64,000 nt of DNA from an uncultured Bacteroides sp. (GTDB taxonomy: Bacteria; Bacteroidota; Bacteroidia; Bacteroidales; Bacteroidaceae), in contig NZ_URFY01000004.1 in the NCBI RefSeq assembly GCF_900547205.1, forward strand, positions 1-64,000, given 5' to 3'. Shown here one piece after another: positions 36,801-46,098 of the stretch. The notes beneath the pieces are model-generated. The model was given only the letters and a program-made list of their open reading frames with translations. It had not been told where the DNA came from and made no database searches. Position 1 is the first letter of the stretch, and each line of letters begins with the position of its first letter. The translations under genes were made by a program, and so were the position numbers.

Positions 36801-37936
36801 GGAATGAAGTAGCCTATACGGAAATTAAAGTCAGCGACACTGGATACGGAATCTCCGCGGAAGCTTTGCCACATATCTTCAATCGATATTATCAAGAAAG
36901 CGGCAAGCACCAAGCATCGGGCACGGGCATCGGACTGGCATTGGTGAAGAATCTGGTAGAACTACATGAAGGAGAGATACGTGCAGAGAGTATACAGAAT
37001 GAAGGAAGCACTTTCTACATCAGTCTGCTGACGGATAACATTTACCCGAACGCCCTCCATGCGGATTCTACAGAACTACCCGAAGAGGAAACGACACGGG
37101 AGACGGCATCCGAAGATGCTCAGCAGCCTGCAACGGATAGCGACAAACCGATTCTGCTGGTGGTAGAAGATAACAAAGAGATTCAGAAATACATTGCCGA
37201 ATCGTTCTCCGATTCCTTCGAAGTACTCACAGGCAATAACGGAGAAGAGGGAGAACGGCAAGCGATTAACCGTATTCCGGACATTATAGTCAGTGATATC
37301 ATGATGCCCGTTATGGATGGCATCACCATGTGCCGGCAATTGAAAAAGGATGTGCGCACCAGCCACATCCCCATCATCCTGCTCACGGCAAAAGATTCTT
37401 TGCAAGACAAGGAAGAAGGATACGAAGTAGGAGCCGACTCTTACCTCACCAAGCCTTTCAGTGCTTCGTTGCTGCGTAGCCGAATCAATAACCTGCTCGA
37501 ATCGAGAAAGAGACTGGCGGCACAATTCCAGGCACAGCCCACTCCAAGCAACCAGGCGGATTTAAGCGAAAAACGAACCGTAATAGCCGAGGCTCTGAGC
37601 AAGCTTGACAACGAATTTATCGAGAAGATTACACAACATATCGAAGAGAACCTTTCTTCGGAGAAGATAGATATCAACTATCTTTCGGATAAGATGTGCA
37701 TGAGCGGCTCCACCCTCTACCGGAAGATGAAAGCACTCACCGGACTTTCCACCAACGAATATATCCGTAAGGTTAAAATGCAACATGCAGAACGCCTGCT
37801 GCTCGAAGGGAAGTACAATATCTCCGAAATAGCGTATAAAGTAGGGATGAATAGCACGGGATATTTCCGCCAGTGCTTCAAGGAGGAATTCGGCTTTTCA
37901 CCTTCCGATTATCTGAAACAAATCAAACAATTATGA
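33818..37936 (+). CDS. Hybrid two-component system regulator (HTCS)
   Basis: This one-protein sensor-regulator for glycan use has 1372 residues. In order it has a signal peptide (to MAQ22) and about 14 Reg_prop blades forming two seven-bladed propellers (25-730; repeats like GFLWFATEEGLNKFD, NIWLGTDRGLALF). It continues with a Y_Y_Y domain (735-795), one membrane segment (about 797-822) and HisKA with H859 in THELRTP. The HATPase spans about 955-1072 (NLISNAIKYTE, GTGIGLAL), the receiver has D1160 in VSDIMMP, and a C-terminal AraC HTH ends the protein (1265-1372). The periplasmic part should bind an oligosaccharide, and the HTH should activate the divergent susC operon. Confidence 0.95.
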   Translation: MRKHIAFTLFLCLLSAFGLMAQPYTVKRLGIEEGLSNNYVVSIAQDKQGFLWFATEEGLNKFDGTRFTTYYKNDQSLHSQGITGNELNRLYADTHRPIIWIATQRDGLNAYDYEKQTFTAYQHNEENPHSLITNDVTDITPSTQSEEGLWLSTYYRGIDYLDISSGKFTHYNKSTIPALPSEQTWTILDGGDGNLYIGHVGHGFSILSLKDKNVKNFRNDPENPMSLPGDDVRCLTKDSNGNIWLGTDRGLALFNAANQNFITFKKNENDKYTTLCNRILSIRQLNDSKLWVASELNGITIIDLKQSMFLSPEQLSIEYIREGDDSRSLSNTSVRSIFQDSFNNIWIGTWGGGINFISNAPPLFTTLSYSPIPNSENNLNNKVASSLCTDGQGHLWVGTDGGGINVFDGDKRIAIYKKETGEITSNFILASLQDSKGNLWFGSFQGGLTCYDSRNRTFRSISLMGQSNLDIRTIYEDNEHNIRVGYSGGIIVINPLNMEVIRHYNIKNSELHSDFVRTIAQDDKGRYWIGTFGDGAGLYTPDMHLIKTFNQYYGFCSNTINQIIQDKQKRMWIGTGEGLVCFPSPEELTYKTYQRKDGLNNTSICAINEDKNGNIWFSTNKGISCYVTDKDCFYNYGHSDDVPAGTFSSGCVTQDENGFIYFGSINGVCCFNPAIIMNEQQAPAAVITEMKILGRLSNPENNDMIINLAKGQNIELKHGQNSFDLKFNVQNYSLVNQVDYAYMLKGLENSWYTVNENNSVTFRNVPPGKYEFLIKARIHNQEWPEETTSLTIRINPPLWLTWWAKLVYVLAFISITYLVLHAYKKKLNLESLYTLEKKNHEQEQELNQERLRFYTNITHELRTPLTLILGPLEDMQKDTSLPAKQAQKLSVIHQSALRLLNLINQILEFRKTETQNKKLCVCKGNIAPLIYEIGLKYKELNQKTKIDFRIQIEKEEMLVFFDKEIINIILDNLISNAIKYTEQGRITLSLYQTVRNEVAYTEIKVSDTGYGISAEALPHIFNRYYQESGKHQASGTGIGLALVKNLVELHEGEIRAESIQNEGSTFYISLLTDNIYPNALHADSTELPEEETTRETASEDAQQPATDSDKPILLVVEDNKEIQKYIAESFSDSFEVLTGNNGEEGERQAINRIPDIIVSDIMMPVMDGITMCRQLKKDVRTSHIPIILLTAKDSLQDKEEGYEVGADSYLTKPFSASLLRSRINNLLESRKRLAAQFQAQPTPSNQADLSEKRTVIAEALSKLDNEFIEKITQHIEENLSSEKIDINYLSDKMCMSGSTLYRKMKALTGLSTNEYIRKVKMQHAERLLLEGKYNISEIAYKVGMNSTGYFRQCFKEEFGFSPSDYLKQIKQL

Positions 37937-38061
37937 AAAGACTAATTAATAAGAGAGCGTATCTTTGGGGATTTACTAAAACATAATGAAGAAAAGGATT
38001 CTACATATTGCAAAAAAAATCTATCTTTGTTCCCCGAAGATAATAAACCACACATAGACAT

Positions 38062-38931
38062 ATGTCTGAAAAAACATTTTGCGAACAATACACAAACTGT
38101 ACAGGATGTCCTAACGCAACAGAAAACGTCCTTGTATATAGAAGCCTATCCAGAGGAGATCATAATCCGAAAGATAAGTGTACGCAAAACTGTATGCTTT
38201 TTATAATAAAAGGTGAGTTGCTTATCAACAGCGAAGAATATCCCGGTCACACGTTACGCGAAAAGCAATTCGTGCTGCAAGCCATCGGGTCGAAGATTGA
38301 AACACTGGCACTTACGGATGTAGAATATGTGGTTTATTGGTTCAACGAACTACCCGTCATCTGCGAAGAGCGCTACAAAGAAGTTGTGGAGCAGGCCGAA
38401 GTCCCTTTGACTTACACGCCACTGGTGATGAACAATAGACTCTATCATCTGGTCACCAGCATGAGCGAGTTTCTCGGTGATGAACCGCCTTGCAGCAAGT
38501 TTATCGAACTGAAATGCAAAGAACTGGTATACCTTATTACCAACTTTTATCCGCTTCCTCAATTAAGTGCTTTCTTCTATCCCATCAGCACTTATACGGA
38601 GAGTTTCCACTACTTTGTCATGCAAAACTACAGCCAGGTGAAAAACGTGGAAGAGTTTGCACATCTGGGAGGATACACTACCACCACTTTCCGCCGTCTT
38701 TTCAAAAACCTCTACGGCATACCCGTATACGAATGGATTCTAGAGAAGAAGCGGGAAGGCATTTTGGAAGACCTCCAGCACACGAATATGCGAATCACGG
38801 AGATATCCAACCGATATGGTTTCGACTCCCTGTCCCACTTTGCACATTTTTGCAAGGACTCCTTTGGCGACACTCCCCGCGCCTTGCGCAAGAAAGCTGC
38901 CAGCGGTGAAAAAATCAGAAAGAAAGAATAA
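38062..38931 (+). CDS. AraC family regulator with N-terminal cysteine cluster
   Basis: The 289-residue regulator has a C-terminal AraC HTH (about 185-275: VKNVEEFAHLGGYTTTTFRRLFKN, split by helices). Its N-terminal cupin-like half begins with a C-x5-C-x2-C cluster (C7, C13, C16) and has further cysteines near 40-44. A relative of the same length and layout is encoded at 47931-48782. The cysteines could bind metal or sense redox state; no ligand is known. A TATCTTTG box lies at 38022-38029. The gene stands between the hybrid regulator and frdCAB, with no clear target operon. Confidence 0.85.
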   Translation: MSEKTFCEQYTNCTGCPNATENVLVYRSLSRGDHNPKDKCTQNCMLFIIKGELLINSEEYPGHTLREKQFVLQAIGSKIETLALTDVEYVVYWFNELPVICEERYKEVVEQAEVPLTYTPLVMNNRLYHLVTSMSEFLGDEPPCSKFIELKCKELVYLITNFYPLPQLSAFFYPISTYTESFHYFVMQNYSQVKNVEEFAHLGGYTTTTFRRLFKNLYGIPVYEWILEKKREGILEDLQHTNMRITEISNRYGFDSLSHFAHFCKDSFGDTPRALRKKAASGEKIRKKE

Positions 38932-38951
38932 TTGTACATTGCCCCTTTATT

Positions 38952-38975
38952 AAGGAATTATTTCTTTAATTCCTT
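38952..38975. terminator. Hairpin after the AraC gene
   Basis: AAGGAATTA (38952-38960) and TAATTCCTT (38967-38975) form a 9-bp stem with a six-base loop, without a T-run. It overlaps the -33 element of the frd promoter. Confidence 0.4.
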
Positions 38976-39004
38976 GCTCAATCAATCTATTTCACCTATT
39001 TTTG
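38973..39004 (+). promoter_or_regulatory. Promoter of frdCAB
   Basis: CTTG at 38973-38976, a 20-bp spacer and TATTTTTG at 38997-39004. The leader to the frdC ATG is about 64 nt. Confidence 0.7.
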
Positions 39005-39074
39005 CAACCTGTAAAGATGTGTATGACTACGAAATTTTAGTTCTAACAATTAAATAATTTAAATTCAATCATTT

Positions 39075-39779
39075 ATGTGGTTAAGTAATTCATCTGTAGG
39101 AAGGAAAGTGGTGATGAGCGTTACCGGTATCGCCCTTGTCCTGTTTCTAACATTTCACATGGCGATGAACCTTGTTGCAATCATCTCGGCGGATGCTTAC
39201 AACATGATTTGTGAGTTCCTGGGAGCAAACTGGTATGCATTAGTGGCTACTGCCGGACTAGCTGCTCTTTTTGTGATTCACATCATCTATGCGTTCTGGC
39301 TGACAATGCAGAATCGCAAGGCGCGTGGTAGCGAACGCTATGCAGTGGTAGACAAACCGAAAACTGTAGAGTGGGCTTCTCAAAACATGTTGGTGCTGGG
39401 CCTTATCGTTATCGTAGGTCTTGGTTTGCACCTTTTCAACTTCTGGGCAAAAATGCAGTTGCCTGAAATTATGCACTTGATGGGCATTCATACTGACACA
39501 CTGACTCTGGCTTATGCAGCAGACGGTGCTCATTACATCCGTCAGACTTTCTCATGCCCTATCTATGTAGTACTCTACCTCGTTTGGCTGTTTGCCTTGT
39601 GGTTTCACCTCACTCACGGCTTCTGGAGCGCTATGCAATCACTGGGATGGAACAACAAAGTATGGATCGATCGTTGGAAATGTATTTCTAACATCTACTC
39701 TACAATCGTAGTACTTGGTTTCGCACTGGTAGTTGTGGTATTCTTCGTAAAAACACTGATCTGTGGCGGTGCTTGCTAA
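39075..39779 (+). CDS. frdC: Fumarate reductase / succinate dehydrogenase cytochrome b subunit
   Basis: This membrane anchor subunit carries heme b and passes electrons from menaquinol to the FrdAB head. The 234 residues hold five hydrophobic helices with histidines suited to heme binding (TFHMAMNL, FVIHIIYAF, DGAHYIRQ, WFHLTHGFW). It matches the single-subunit cytochrome b558 type used by Bacteroides. The first gene of a tight operon, it has 36 bp to frdA. Confidence 0.92.
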   Translation: MWLSNSSVGRKVVMSVTGIALVLFLTFHMAMNLVAIISADAYNMICEFLGANWYALVATAGLAALFVIHIIYAFWLTMQNRKARGSERYAVVDKPKTVEWASQNMLVLGLIVIVGLGLHLFNFWAKMQLPEIMHLMGIHTDTLTLAYAADGAHYIRQTFSCPIYVVLYLVWLFALWFHLTHGFWSAMQSLGWNNKVWIDRWKCISNIYSTIVVLGFALVVVVFFVKTLICGGAC

Positions 39780-39815
39780 TAGTAAATAGTAAATGATTAA
39801 ATTGTAAATAATATT

Positions 39816-41795
39816 ATGATCAAAATAGATTCAAAAATTCCAGAAGGCCCAGTGGCTGAGAAATGGACCAACTATAAAGCTCACCAGAAATTAGTGAACC
39901 CCGCTAACAAACGCCGTTTGGATATCATCGTTGTGGGTACCGGTCTGGCAGGCGCTTCTGCTGCCGCTTCACTTGGTGAAATGGGTTTCAGAGTATTCAA
40001 TTTCTGTATTCAAGACTCTCCGCGCCGTGCACACTCTATCGCTGCACAGGGTGGTATCAATGCTGCTAAAAACTACCAGAATGATGGTGACTCTGTTTAC
40101 CGTCTGTTCTACGATACTGTAAAAGGTGGTGACTACCGTGCCCGCGAAGCTAACGTATACCGTCTGGCTGAAGTGTCCAACGCTATCATCGACCAATGTG
40201 TTGCTCAAGGTGTTCCTTTCGCACGCGAATACGGTGGTATGCTCGACAACCGTTCTTTCGGTGGCGCTCAGGTATCACGTACTTTTTATGCAAAAGGCCA
40301 GACAGGTCAGCAGTTGTTGCTGGGTGCATACTCTGCACTGAGCCGTCAGGTAAATGTAGGTACTGTAAAACTGTACACTCGTTATGAAATGCAAGACGTT
40401 GTAATCGTGGACGGACGTGCCCGCGGTATCATCGCTAAGAATCTTGTAACCGGCAAACTGGAACGTTTTGCTGCTCATGCAGTAGTAATCGCTACCGGTG
40501 GTTACGGAAACGCTTACTTCCTGTCTACCAACGCTATGGGTTGTAACTGTACAGCTGCCATCTCTTGCTACCGCAAAGGTGCCGTATTCGCTAACCCTGC
40601 TTTCGTTCAGATTCACCCAACTTGTATTCCCGTACACGGTGACAAGCAATCTAAACTGACTTTGATGTCCGAATCTCTCCGTAACGACGGTCGTATCTGG
40701 GTTCCGAAGAAGAAAGAAGATGCTTTGAAGTTGCAAAAAGGCGAAATCAAAGGAAGCGACATTCCTGAAAATGACCGCGACTATTACTTGGAACGCCGCT
40801 ATCCGGCATTCGGTAACTTAGTGCCGCGTGACGTTGCCAGCCGTGCTGCCAAAGAACGCTGCGACGCAGGTTTCGGTGTAAACAACACTGGCTTAGCCGT
40901 ATTCCTCGATTTCTCTGAAGCTATCAACCGCTTGGGTATCGACGTTGTACTGCAACGTTACGGCAACCTCTTCGATATGTATGAAGAAATCACCGACGTC
41001 AATCCGGGCGAACTCGCTAAAGAGATTGACGGTACTAAATATTATAATCCGATGATGATTTATCCGGCTATCCACTACACAATGGGTGGTATCTGGGTAG
41101 ACTACGAACTGCAAACCACTATCAAGGGTCTGTTCGCTATCGGTGAATGTAACTTCTCCGACCACGGTGCAAACCGCTTAGGTGCTTCTGCATTGATGCA
41201 AGGTCTGGCGGATGGTTATTTCGTATTACCTTATACTATCCAGAACTATCTGGCAGACCAAATCACTGTTCCCCGCTTCTCTATCGATCTTCCCGAATTT
41301 GCCGAAGCAGAAAAGGCTGTTCAAGCTAAGATTGACAAGTTCATGAGCATCCAAGGTAAGGAATCTGTTGATTCTATCCACAAGAAACTGGGTCACATCA
41401 TGTGGGAGTTCGTAGGAATGGGACGTACGGCTGAAGGCTTGAAGAAAGGTATCGCCGAACTGAAAGAAATCCGCAAGGAATTTGAAGCAAACTTGTTTAT
41501 CCCCGGATCTAAAGAAGGTATGAACGTAGAGCTTGACAAAGCCATCCGTCTGTACGACTTCATCACAATGGGCGAGCTTGTTGCTTACGATGCATTGAAC
41601 CGTAACGAAAGTTGTGGTGGTCACTTCCGTGAAGAATACCAGACAGAAGAAGGAGAAGCAAAACGTGATGACGAAAACTACTTCTACGTAGCTTGCTGGG
41701 AATATCAGGGTGACGATGAAAAGGCTCCGGTATTGTACAAAGAACCGCTGGTATACGAAGCAATCAAGGTTCAGACTCGTAACTACAAGAGCTAA
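39816..41795 (+). CDS. frdA: Fumarate reductase flavoprotein subunit
   Basis: The catalytic subunit reduces fumarate to succinate (or the reverse) using covalently bound FAD. The 659-residue product shows the Rossmann motif VVGTGLAGASAAASLGEMG near residue 38, the FAD attachment region RRAHSIAAQGGINAA, and the active-site stretches around HYTMGG and DHGANRLGASAL. It is somewhat longer than the E. coli protein, as is usual for the epsilon/Bacteroides type. In Bacteroides this is the final electron sink that yields succinate during fermentation. Confidence 0.95.
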   Translation: MIKIDSKIPEGPVAEKWTNYKAHQKLVNPANKRRLDIIVVGTGLAGASAAASLGEMGFRVFNFCIQDSPRRAHSIAAQGGINAAKNYQNDGDSVYRLFYDTVKGGDYRAREANVYRLAEVSNAIIDQCVAQGVPFAREYGGMLDNRSFGGAQVSRTFYAKGQTGQQLLLGAYSALSRQVNVGTVKLYTRYEMQDVVIVDGRARGIIAKNLVTGKLERFAAHAVVIATGGYGNAYFLSTNAMGCNCTAAISCYRKGAVFANPAFVQIHPTCIPVHGDKQSKLTLMSESLRNDGRIWVPKKKEDALKLQKGEIKGSDIPENDRDYYLERRYPAFGNLVPRDVASRAAKERCDAGFGVNNTGLAVFLDFSEAINRLGIDVVLQRYGNLFDMYEEITDVNPGELAKEIDGTKYYNPMMIYPAIHYTMGGIWVDYELQTTIKGLFAIGECNFSDHGANRLGASALMQGLADGYFVLPYTIQNYLADQITVPRFSIDLPEFAEAEKAVQAKIDKFMSIQGKESVDSIHKKLGHIMWEFVGMGRTAEGLKKGIAELKEIRKEFEANLFIPGSKEGMNVELDKAIRLYDFITMGELVAYDALNRNESCGGHFREEYQTEEGEAKRDDENYFYVACWEYQGDDEKAPVLYKEPLVYEAIKVQTRNYKS

Positions 41796-41831
41796 TCGGT
41801 GAAGTTAAACATTTAAAAGAATTAGAAGAAA

Positions 41832-42587
41832 ATGGATAAAAATATATCATTTACACTGAAGGTATGGCGTCAAGCAGGACCGAAAGCTAAAGGCGCTTTT
41901 GAAACCTACCAAATGAAAGATATTCCCGGTGATACTTCATTCCTCGAAATGCTGGATATTCTGAACGAACAGTTAATCAGCGAAGGAAAAGAACCGGTGG
42001 TATTCGACCACGACTGCCGCGAAGGTATCTGCGGTATGTGTTCGCTCTACATCAACGGACATCCGCACGGACCGGCAACAGGTGCTACTACTTGCCAGAT
42101 TTATATGCGTCGTTTCAACGATGGTGACACTATCACCGTTGAGCCTTGGCGTTCGGCAGGTTTCCCGGTTATCAAAGACTTGATGGTAGACCGTACTGCT
42201 TACGACAAGATTATGCAAGCCGGTGGTTACGTAAGCGTACGCACAGGAGCTCCTCAGGATGCCAACGCTATCCTGATTCCGAAGCCAATCGCTGACGAAG
42301 CTATGGATGCTGCTTCTTGCATCGGTTGCGGCGCTTGTGCTGCTGCTTGTAAGAATGGTTCGGCTATGTTGTTCGTATCGGCAAAGGTAAGCCAGTTGAA
42401 CTTGCTTCCGCAAGGTAAACCGGAAGCTTTGCGTCGTGCGAAAGCTATGTTGTCTAAGATGGACGAACTGGGCTTCGGTAACTGTACCAACACCCGCGCT
42501 TGCGAGGCAGAATGTCCGAAGAACGTTTCTATCAGCAACATCGCCCGCCTGAACCGTGACTTTATTATAGCGAAGTTGAAAGACTAA
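41832..42587 (+). CDS. frdB: Fumarate reductase iron-sulfur subunit
   Basis: This subunit carries electrons between FrdC heme and FrdA flavin. The 251 residues have the [2Fe-2S] ligands in CREGICGMC and the following TTC, the [4Fe-4S] motif CIGCGACAAAC, and a third cluster motif CTNTRACEAECP. It starts 36 bp after frdA, and a strong hairpin ends the operon at 42617-42654. Confidence 0.95.
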   Translation: MDKNISFTLKVWRQAGPKAKGAFETYQMKDIPGDTSFLEMLDILNEQLISEGKEPVVFDHDCREGICGMCSLYINGHPHGPATGATTCQIYMRRFNDGDTITVEPWRSAGFPVIKDLMVDRTAYDKIMQAGGYVSVRTGAPQDANAILIPKPIADEAMDAASCIGCGACAAACKNGSAMLFVSAKVSQLNLLPQGKPEALRRAKAMLSKMDELGFGNCTNTRACEAECPKNVSISNIARLNRDFIIAKLKD

Positions 42588-42616
42588 GCGTAAGCTTGAT
42601 TTGATTAATAGCAAAG

Positions 42617-42654
42617 AATCCCTCGTAAGCACTGCTTGCGGGGGATTTGTATTT
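42617..42654 (+). terminator. Terminator of frdCAB
   Basis: AATCCCTCGTAAGCA (42617-42631) pairs with TGCTTGCGGGGGATT (42633-42647) allowing two wobble pairs, with a TGTATTTT tail. Confidence 0.75.
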
Positions 42655-42707
42655 TCCAGCCTTCGATAAGATAAGTAAATTGTCCATCTTTATCCCATAA
42701 ATATCTA

Positions 42708-42738
42708 TTTCCTGATGCTCTGCAAATAGCTAACTTTG
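42708..42738 (+). promoter_or_regulatory. Promoter of the GH2 gene
   Basis: TTTC at 42708-42711, a 19-bp spacer and TAACTTTG at 42731-42738. The ATG follows at 42784. Confidence 0.6.
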
Positions 42739-42783
42739 CAAACGAAACATAGATAAATAAGTAGAACCGTAAATCAAAACCCG

Positions 42784-45700
42784 ATGAACAAGTATTTATT
42801 ATCATTCTTAGTCGCCATTTCATTTACTATGGCGTATGCACAGCACTCAAATAAAACCGCCCTTACTCCCGACAGACTCACTCTTGCCGGGAAATGGCAA
42901 GTGAAATTAAACCCAGACAGTATCGGTGGCGAAATTCAGTTGCCGGGCACGTTGGATGAAGCCGGCTATGGGGCTCCAACCACCGGTGCGGATTATGGTA
43001 TCCTTTCACGCCGTCATAAATACATCGGTCGGGCATGGTACACCCGCGAGTTTGTAGTTCCTAACAACTGGCGGGAAAAAGAAGTGACCCTCCATTTGGG
43101 GCGGGTATTATGGCAGTCCGAAGTCTGGATAGACGGTCGTTTCATTGATACGCAGGATGGACTGGGCACACCGCACTTCCACCGCTTAGGCAGTCTGAAA
43201 CCCGGAAAACATCAGATAACCATTTGCGTCAATAATGACATGATCTACAACATTGGCGATAAAGGACATTCGTACGGAGAATATACTCAGATTATCTGGA
43301 ACGGCATCCTCGGGAAAATTGAGCTACAGGCGCAACCAACCCTCTCTATAGACCGGATAAAAGTATTCCCTGATATATCCGACAATTGCCTGGATGTCTC
43401 TTTCGACTTACGAAACTCCTCGGAGAAAACCATTGAAGGAGAAATATCCTATACGCTGAAAGAACTGGAAACCGGAAAAGAAGTATACGCATCCAAACAG
43501 AAAATAAGAGGAGAAAAGGGCTTGAAGAACTGTCGGGAAACATTGGCTATCCACCAAAAGATAAACTATTGGGACGACCTTCATCCCCACTTATACCAAC
43601 TTGAAATAACCATCGGGCAAGGAAAGCAAAGACAGCGTGAGATGATAGAGTTTGGTTTCCGCAACGTCAGCACCTCCCGTTCTAAAATCTTAATCAACAA
43701 CCGCCCTGTGTTCATGCGGGGCAATCTGGACTGCCTGCATTTCCCGCTCACTGGTTATCCCTCTTGCGATGTGAGCGAATGGGAACGTATCTTCCAGATA
43801 TATAAATCCTACGGACTGAACCATGTTCGTTTCCACTCGTGGTGCCCGCCCGAAGCAGCATTTACGGCAGCCGACCGTGTAGGAATCTACATTCAGGCAG
43901 AAGTGTTATGGATAGACTGGTGGATGTCGAGCGTAAACAAAGAGCGTCCGGAGATGACTACGCGAGGGCTTCCGAAAGGCCTTGGCGAGAACCCGAGTGC
44001 AGATAAATTCGTGCCGGAAGAATTGGAACGCATGATAGAAGCATACGGCAATCATCCCTCTTTTGTGATGCTATGCATCGGAAACGAATTAGGTAATTCC
44101 AACTTCGACGTGATGCAGCAGTGGATCAAGCCTTTGCAAGAGAAAGATTCGCGCAGGCTCTATTCCGTCTCCACCGCACGAAAAATTACACCCGTCGATC
44201 AATACATGGTGACTCATAATATTCCCAACGGCGGCGGAACATATGGCATCAACGGAAAAGGAACCGACAATGACCGCGAATCTATCTACTCGAAAGCAAC
44301 AATTCCTGTCATTGCCCATGAAGTAGGGCAGTATCCCATATACCCGCTTTGGAGCGAAATAGATAAATACAACGGCGTTCTGGAAGCCCGGAATCTGGAA
44401 GGGCTACGCCAACTAGCTATCCAAAATCATACCGTCCATCAGGATAGGATGTTTCACGAAGCCAGCGGGGCTTTGCAGACAATCTTATACAAAGGACTGA
44501 TTGAGAATATGTTGCGCACTCCTTCATGTGCAGGATTCCAGATGCTGAGCATGACAGACTATTCAGGTCAGGGTGAAGCATTGGTGGGCTGGCTCGATTC
44601 TTTCTGGGATTCAAAAGGAGTCGTCACTCCCGAACAATTCCGTTGTTACTCCAATGACGTCACTCCGCTGGCACGTTTCAGCAAATACGTATGGCAAACG
44701 GATGAAACATTCAACGCCGCCCTTCAGGTAGCAAACTACAGTGACAGCAATCTGACTTCATCCGTAGTGTGGACGCTGACCGACGAGACGGGAAAAATGT
44801 ATCGCCAAGGCATCAAAAACGCCACTTTACCCTATGGTAAACTGAGCGAAGTGGACTCATTATCCGTCGACCTCTCGGGGATTACCGCTCCGGGAAAATA
44901 CTTCCTCGACGTCACTATCCGTGAGACGCCTTATCATAATCAATGGGCCATCTGGGTATATCCACCTGCTGAAATGCCATTAACGGATATCCTCATCAAA
45001 GAACAATTTGACTCTACCACGGTCAACGCTCTGCAACAAGGAAAGAAAGTGCTGCTGATGGCGCATCAACTCGGGAAAAAAGATAATTCGACTCCTTTGC
45101 ACTTCGAACCTTTGTTCTGGTCTACCTCTTTCTTCCCGGGACAAAGCAACACCACACTGGGCGCATGGATAGACAAAGCCCACCCCGCACTTTCGTTATT
45201 CCCCACCGACAGTCACACCGACTGGCAATGGAAAGAGATTACGCAAGGACACTCATTCGTCCTTAACCGACATCCGCAACTTCAACCCATCGTGCAGGCA
45301 GTCAGCGATTTCCATATCAACGACAAGCTGGGTTCTATCTTCGAGTGCCAAGTGGGCAAAGGAAAACTGCTGGTGTGCGGATATAATCTGAACTTAAGTT
45401 CACCCGTGGCACGGCAATTAAAATACAGTTTGCTGCGCTACATGGAGCAGTCCAACTTCAATCCTTCTTATAAGATGGAAGCAGATACACTGAAAAAGAT
45501 GTTTGCCTACATCCCCAAAGCGGTGGTTTCCGTTCCCGAAGGGTTCGAGAACTCCATCCTTTATATCTCTTGCGGCAAACAGAAAAAAGACTTCGGTTCT
45601 GCTCCGTGGACTACATCACTGGACCGAGTTGAGATACAGGACGAACGCTGTCAATATAAAGTTTCCAGCGACGACGTGTGGAAAGACGAGAAAGGAACCG

Positions 45701-45978
45701 CCTGGACCGGGAGGAATATGACTGTGGAAATAAAAACTCCGGAAGGCATCATCGGAGACTTATATGTGAAGTTGGAAGACTGGAACGCACAAAACAGAGC
45801 AGGCGTGATATCTATAGAGGGACGTGAATCCATAGTGGGAAACATGAGAGGTAAAGAGCAGTGGGTGAAGCTCTTCGTGATGCGCGAAGATACCAACGAC
45901 GGGAAAATAATCCTCAAAACCACTGCCACGCAAGGAGGAAACCTGATGATTAGCCAACTGGCATTCATCAAGAGGTAA
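42784..45978 (+). CDS. GH2 family glycoside hydrolase
   Basis: This is an exported (signal peptide to AYAQ) 1064-residue enzyme of the GH2 beta-galactosidase/glucuronidase clan. It shows the sugar-binding jelly roll (about 60-190, YTREFVVPNNW), the Ig-like domain, and the TIM barrel. The barrel has the acid/base glutamate in CIGNELGNSN and a likely nucleophile in AHEVGQYP. Long C-terminal beta domains follow. The substrate is not assigned; the sequence lacks the typical beta-galactosidase HYP motif, reading RFHSWCPPE instead. No SusCD pair is next to it. It may be co-transcribed with nothing, since the next gene has its own promoter. Confidence 0.85.
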   Translation: MNKYLLSFLVAISFTMAYAQHSNKTALTPDRLTLAGKWQVKLNPDSIGGEIQLPGTLDEAGYGAPTTGADYGILSRRHKYIGRAWYTREFVVPNNWREKEVTLHLGRVLWQSEVWIDGRFIDTQDGLGTPHFHRLGSLKPGKHQITICVNNDMIYNIGDKGHSYGEYTQIIWNGILGKIELQAQPTLSIDRIKVFPDISDNCLDVSFDLRNSSEKTIEGEISYTLKELETGKEVYASKQKIRGEKGLKNCRETLAIHQKINYWDDLHPHLYQLEITIGQGKQRQREMIEFGFRNVSTSRSKILINNRPVFMRGNLDCLHFPLTGYPSCDVSEWERIFQIYKSYGLNHVRFHSWCPPEAAFTAADRVGIYIQAEVLWIDWWMSSVNKERPEMTTRGLPKGLGENPSADKFVPEELERMIEAYGNHPSFVMLCIGNELGNSNFDVMQQWIKPLQEKDSRRLYSVSTARKITPVDQYMVTHNIPNGGGTYGINGKGTDNDRESIYSKATIPVIAHEVGQYPIYPLWSEIDKYNGVLEARNLEGLRQLAIQNHTVHQDRMFHEASGALQTILYKGLIENMLRTPSCAGFQMLSMTDYSGQGEALVGWLDSFWDSKGVVTPEQFRCYSNDVTPLARFSKYVWQTDETFNAALQVANYSDSNLTSSVVWTLTDETGKMYRQGIKNATLPYGKLSEVDSLSVDLSGITAPGKYFLDVTIRETPYHNQWAIWVYPPAEMPLTDILIKEQFDSTTVNALQQGKKVLLMAHQLGKKDNSTPLHFEPLFWSTSFFPGQSNTTLGAWIDKAHPALSLFPTDSHTDWQWKEITQGHSFVLNRHPQLQPIVQAVSDFHINDKLGSIFECQVGKGKLLVCGYNLNLSSPVARQLKYSLLRYMEQSNFNPSYKMEADTLKKMFAYIPKAVVSVPEGFENSILYISCGKQKKDFGSAPWTTSLDRVEIQDERCQYKVSSDDVWKDEKGTAWTGRNMTVEIKTPEGIIGDLYVKLEDWNAQNRAGVISIEGRESIVGNMRGKEQWVKLFVMREDTNDGKIILKTTATQGGNLMISQLAFIKR

Positions 45979-46004
45979 CAAACCGCTGCACTTACAATAA
46001 AGTA

Positions 46005-46046
46005 ACAAGTTTGTAATTAGCACGATGTTGTTAATTACAAACTTGT
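46005..46046. promoter_or_regulatory. 15-bp inverted repeat overlapping the next promoter
   Basis: ACAAGTTTGTAATTA (46005-46019) is the perfect complement of TAATTACAAACTTGT (46032-46046), with a 12-bp spacer. The right arm includes the TTG used as the -33 box of the promoter at 46043-46073. It has no T-run, so an operator is more likely than a terminator. Confidence 0.65.
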
Positions 46047-46073
46047 CGGTTAATGAAGTAATCGCTATATTTG
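46043..46073 (+). promoter_or_regulatory. Promoter of the propeller lipoprotein gene
   Basis: TTG at 46043-46045, a 20-bp spacer and TATATTTG at 46066-46073, with the ATG at 46099. Confidence 0.65.
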
Positions 46074-46098
46074 CCTTTTCTATAAAACTAACGATACT

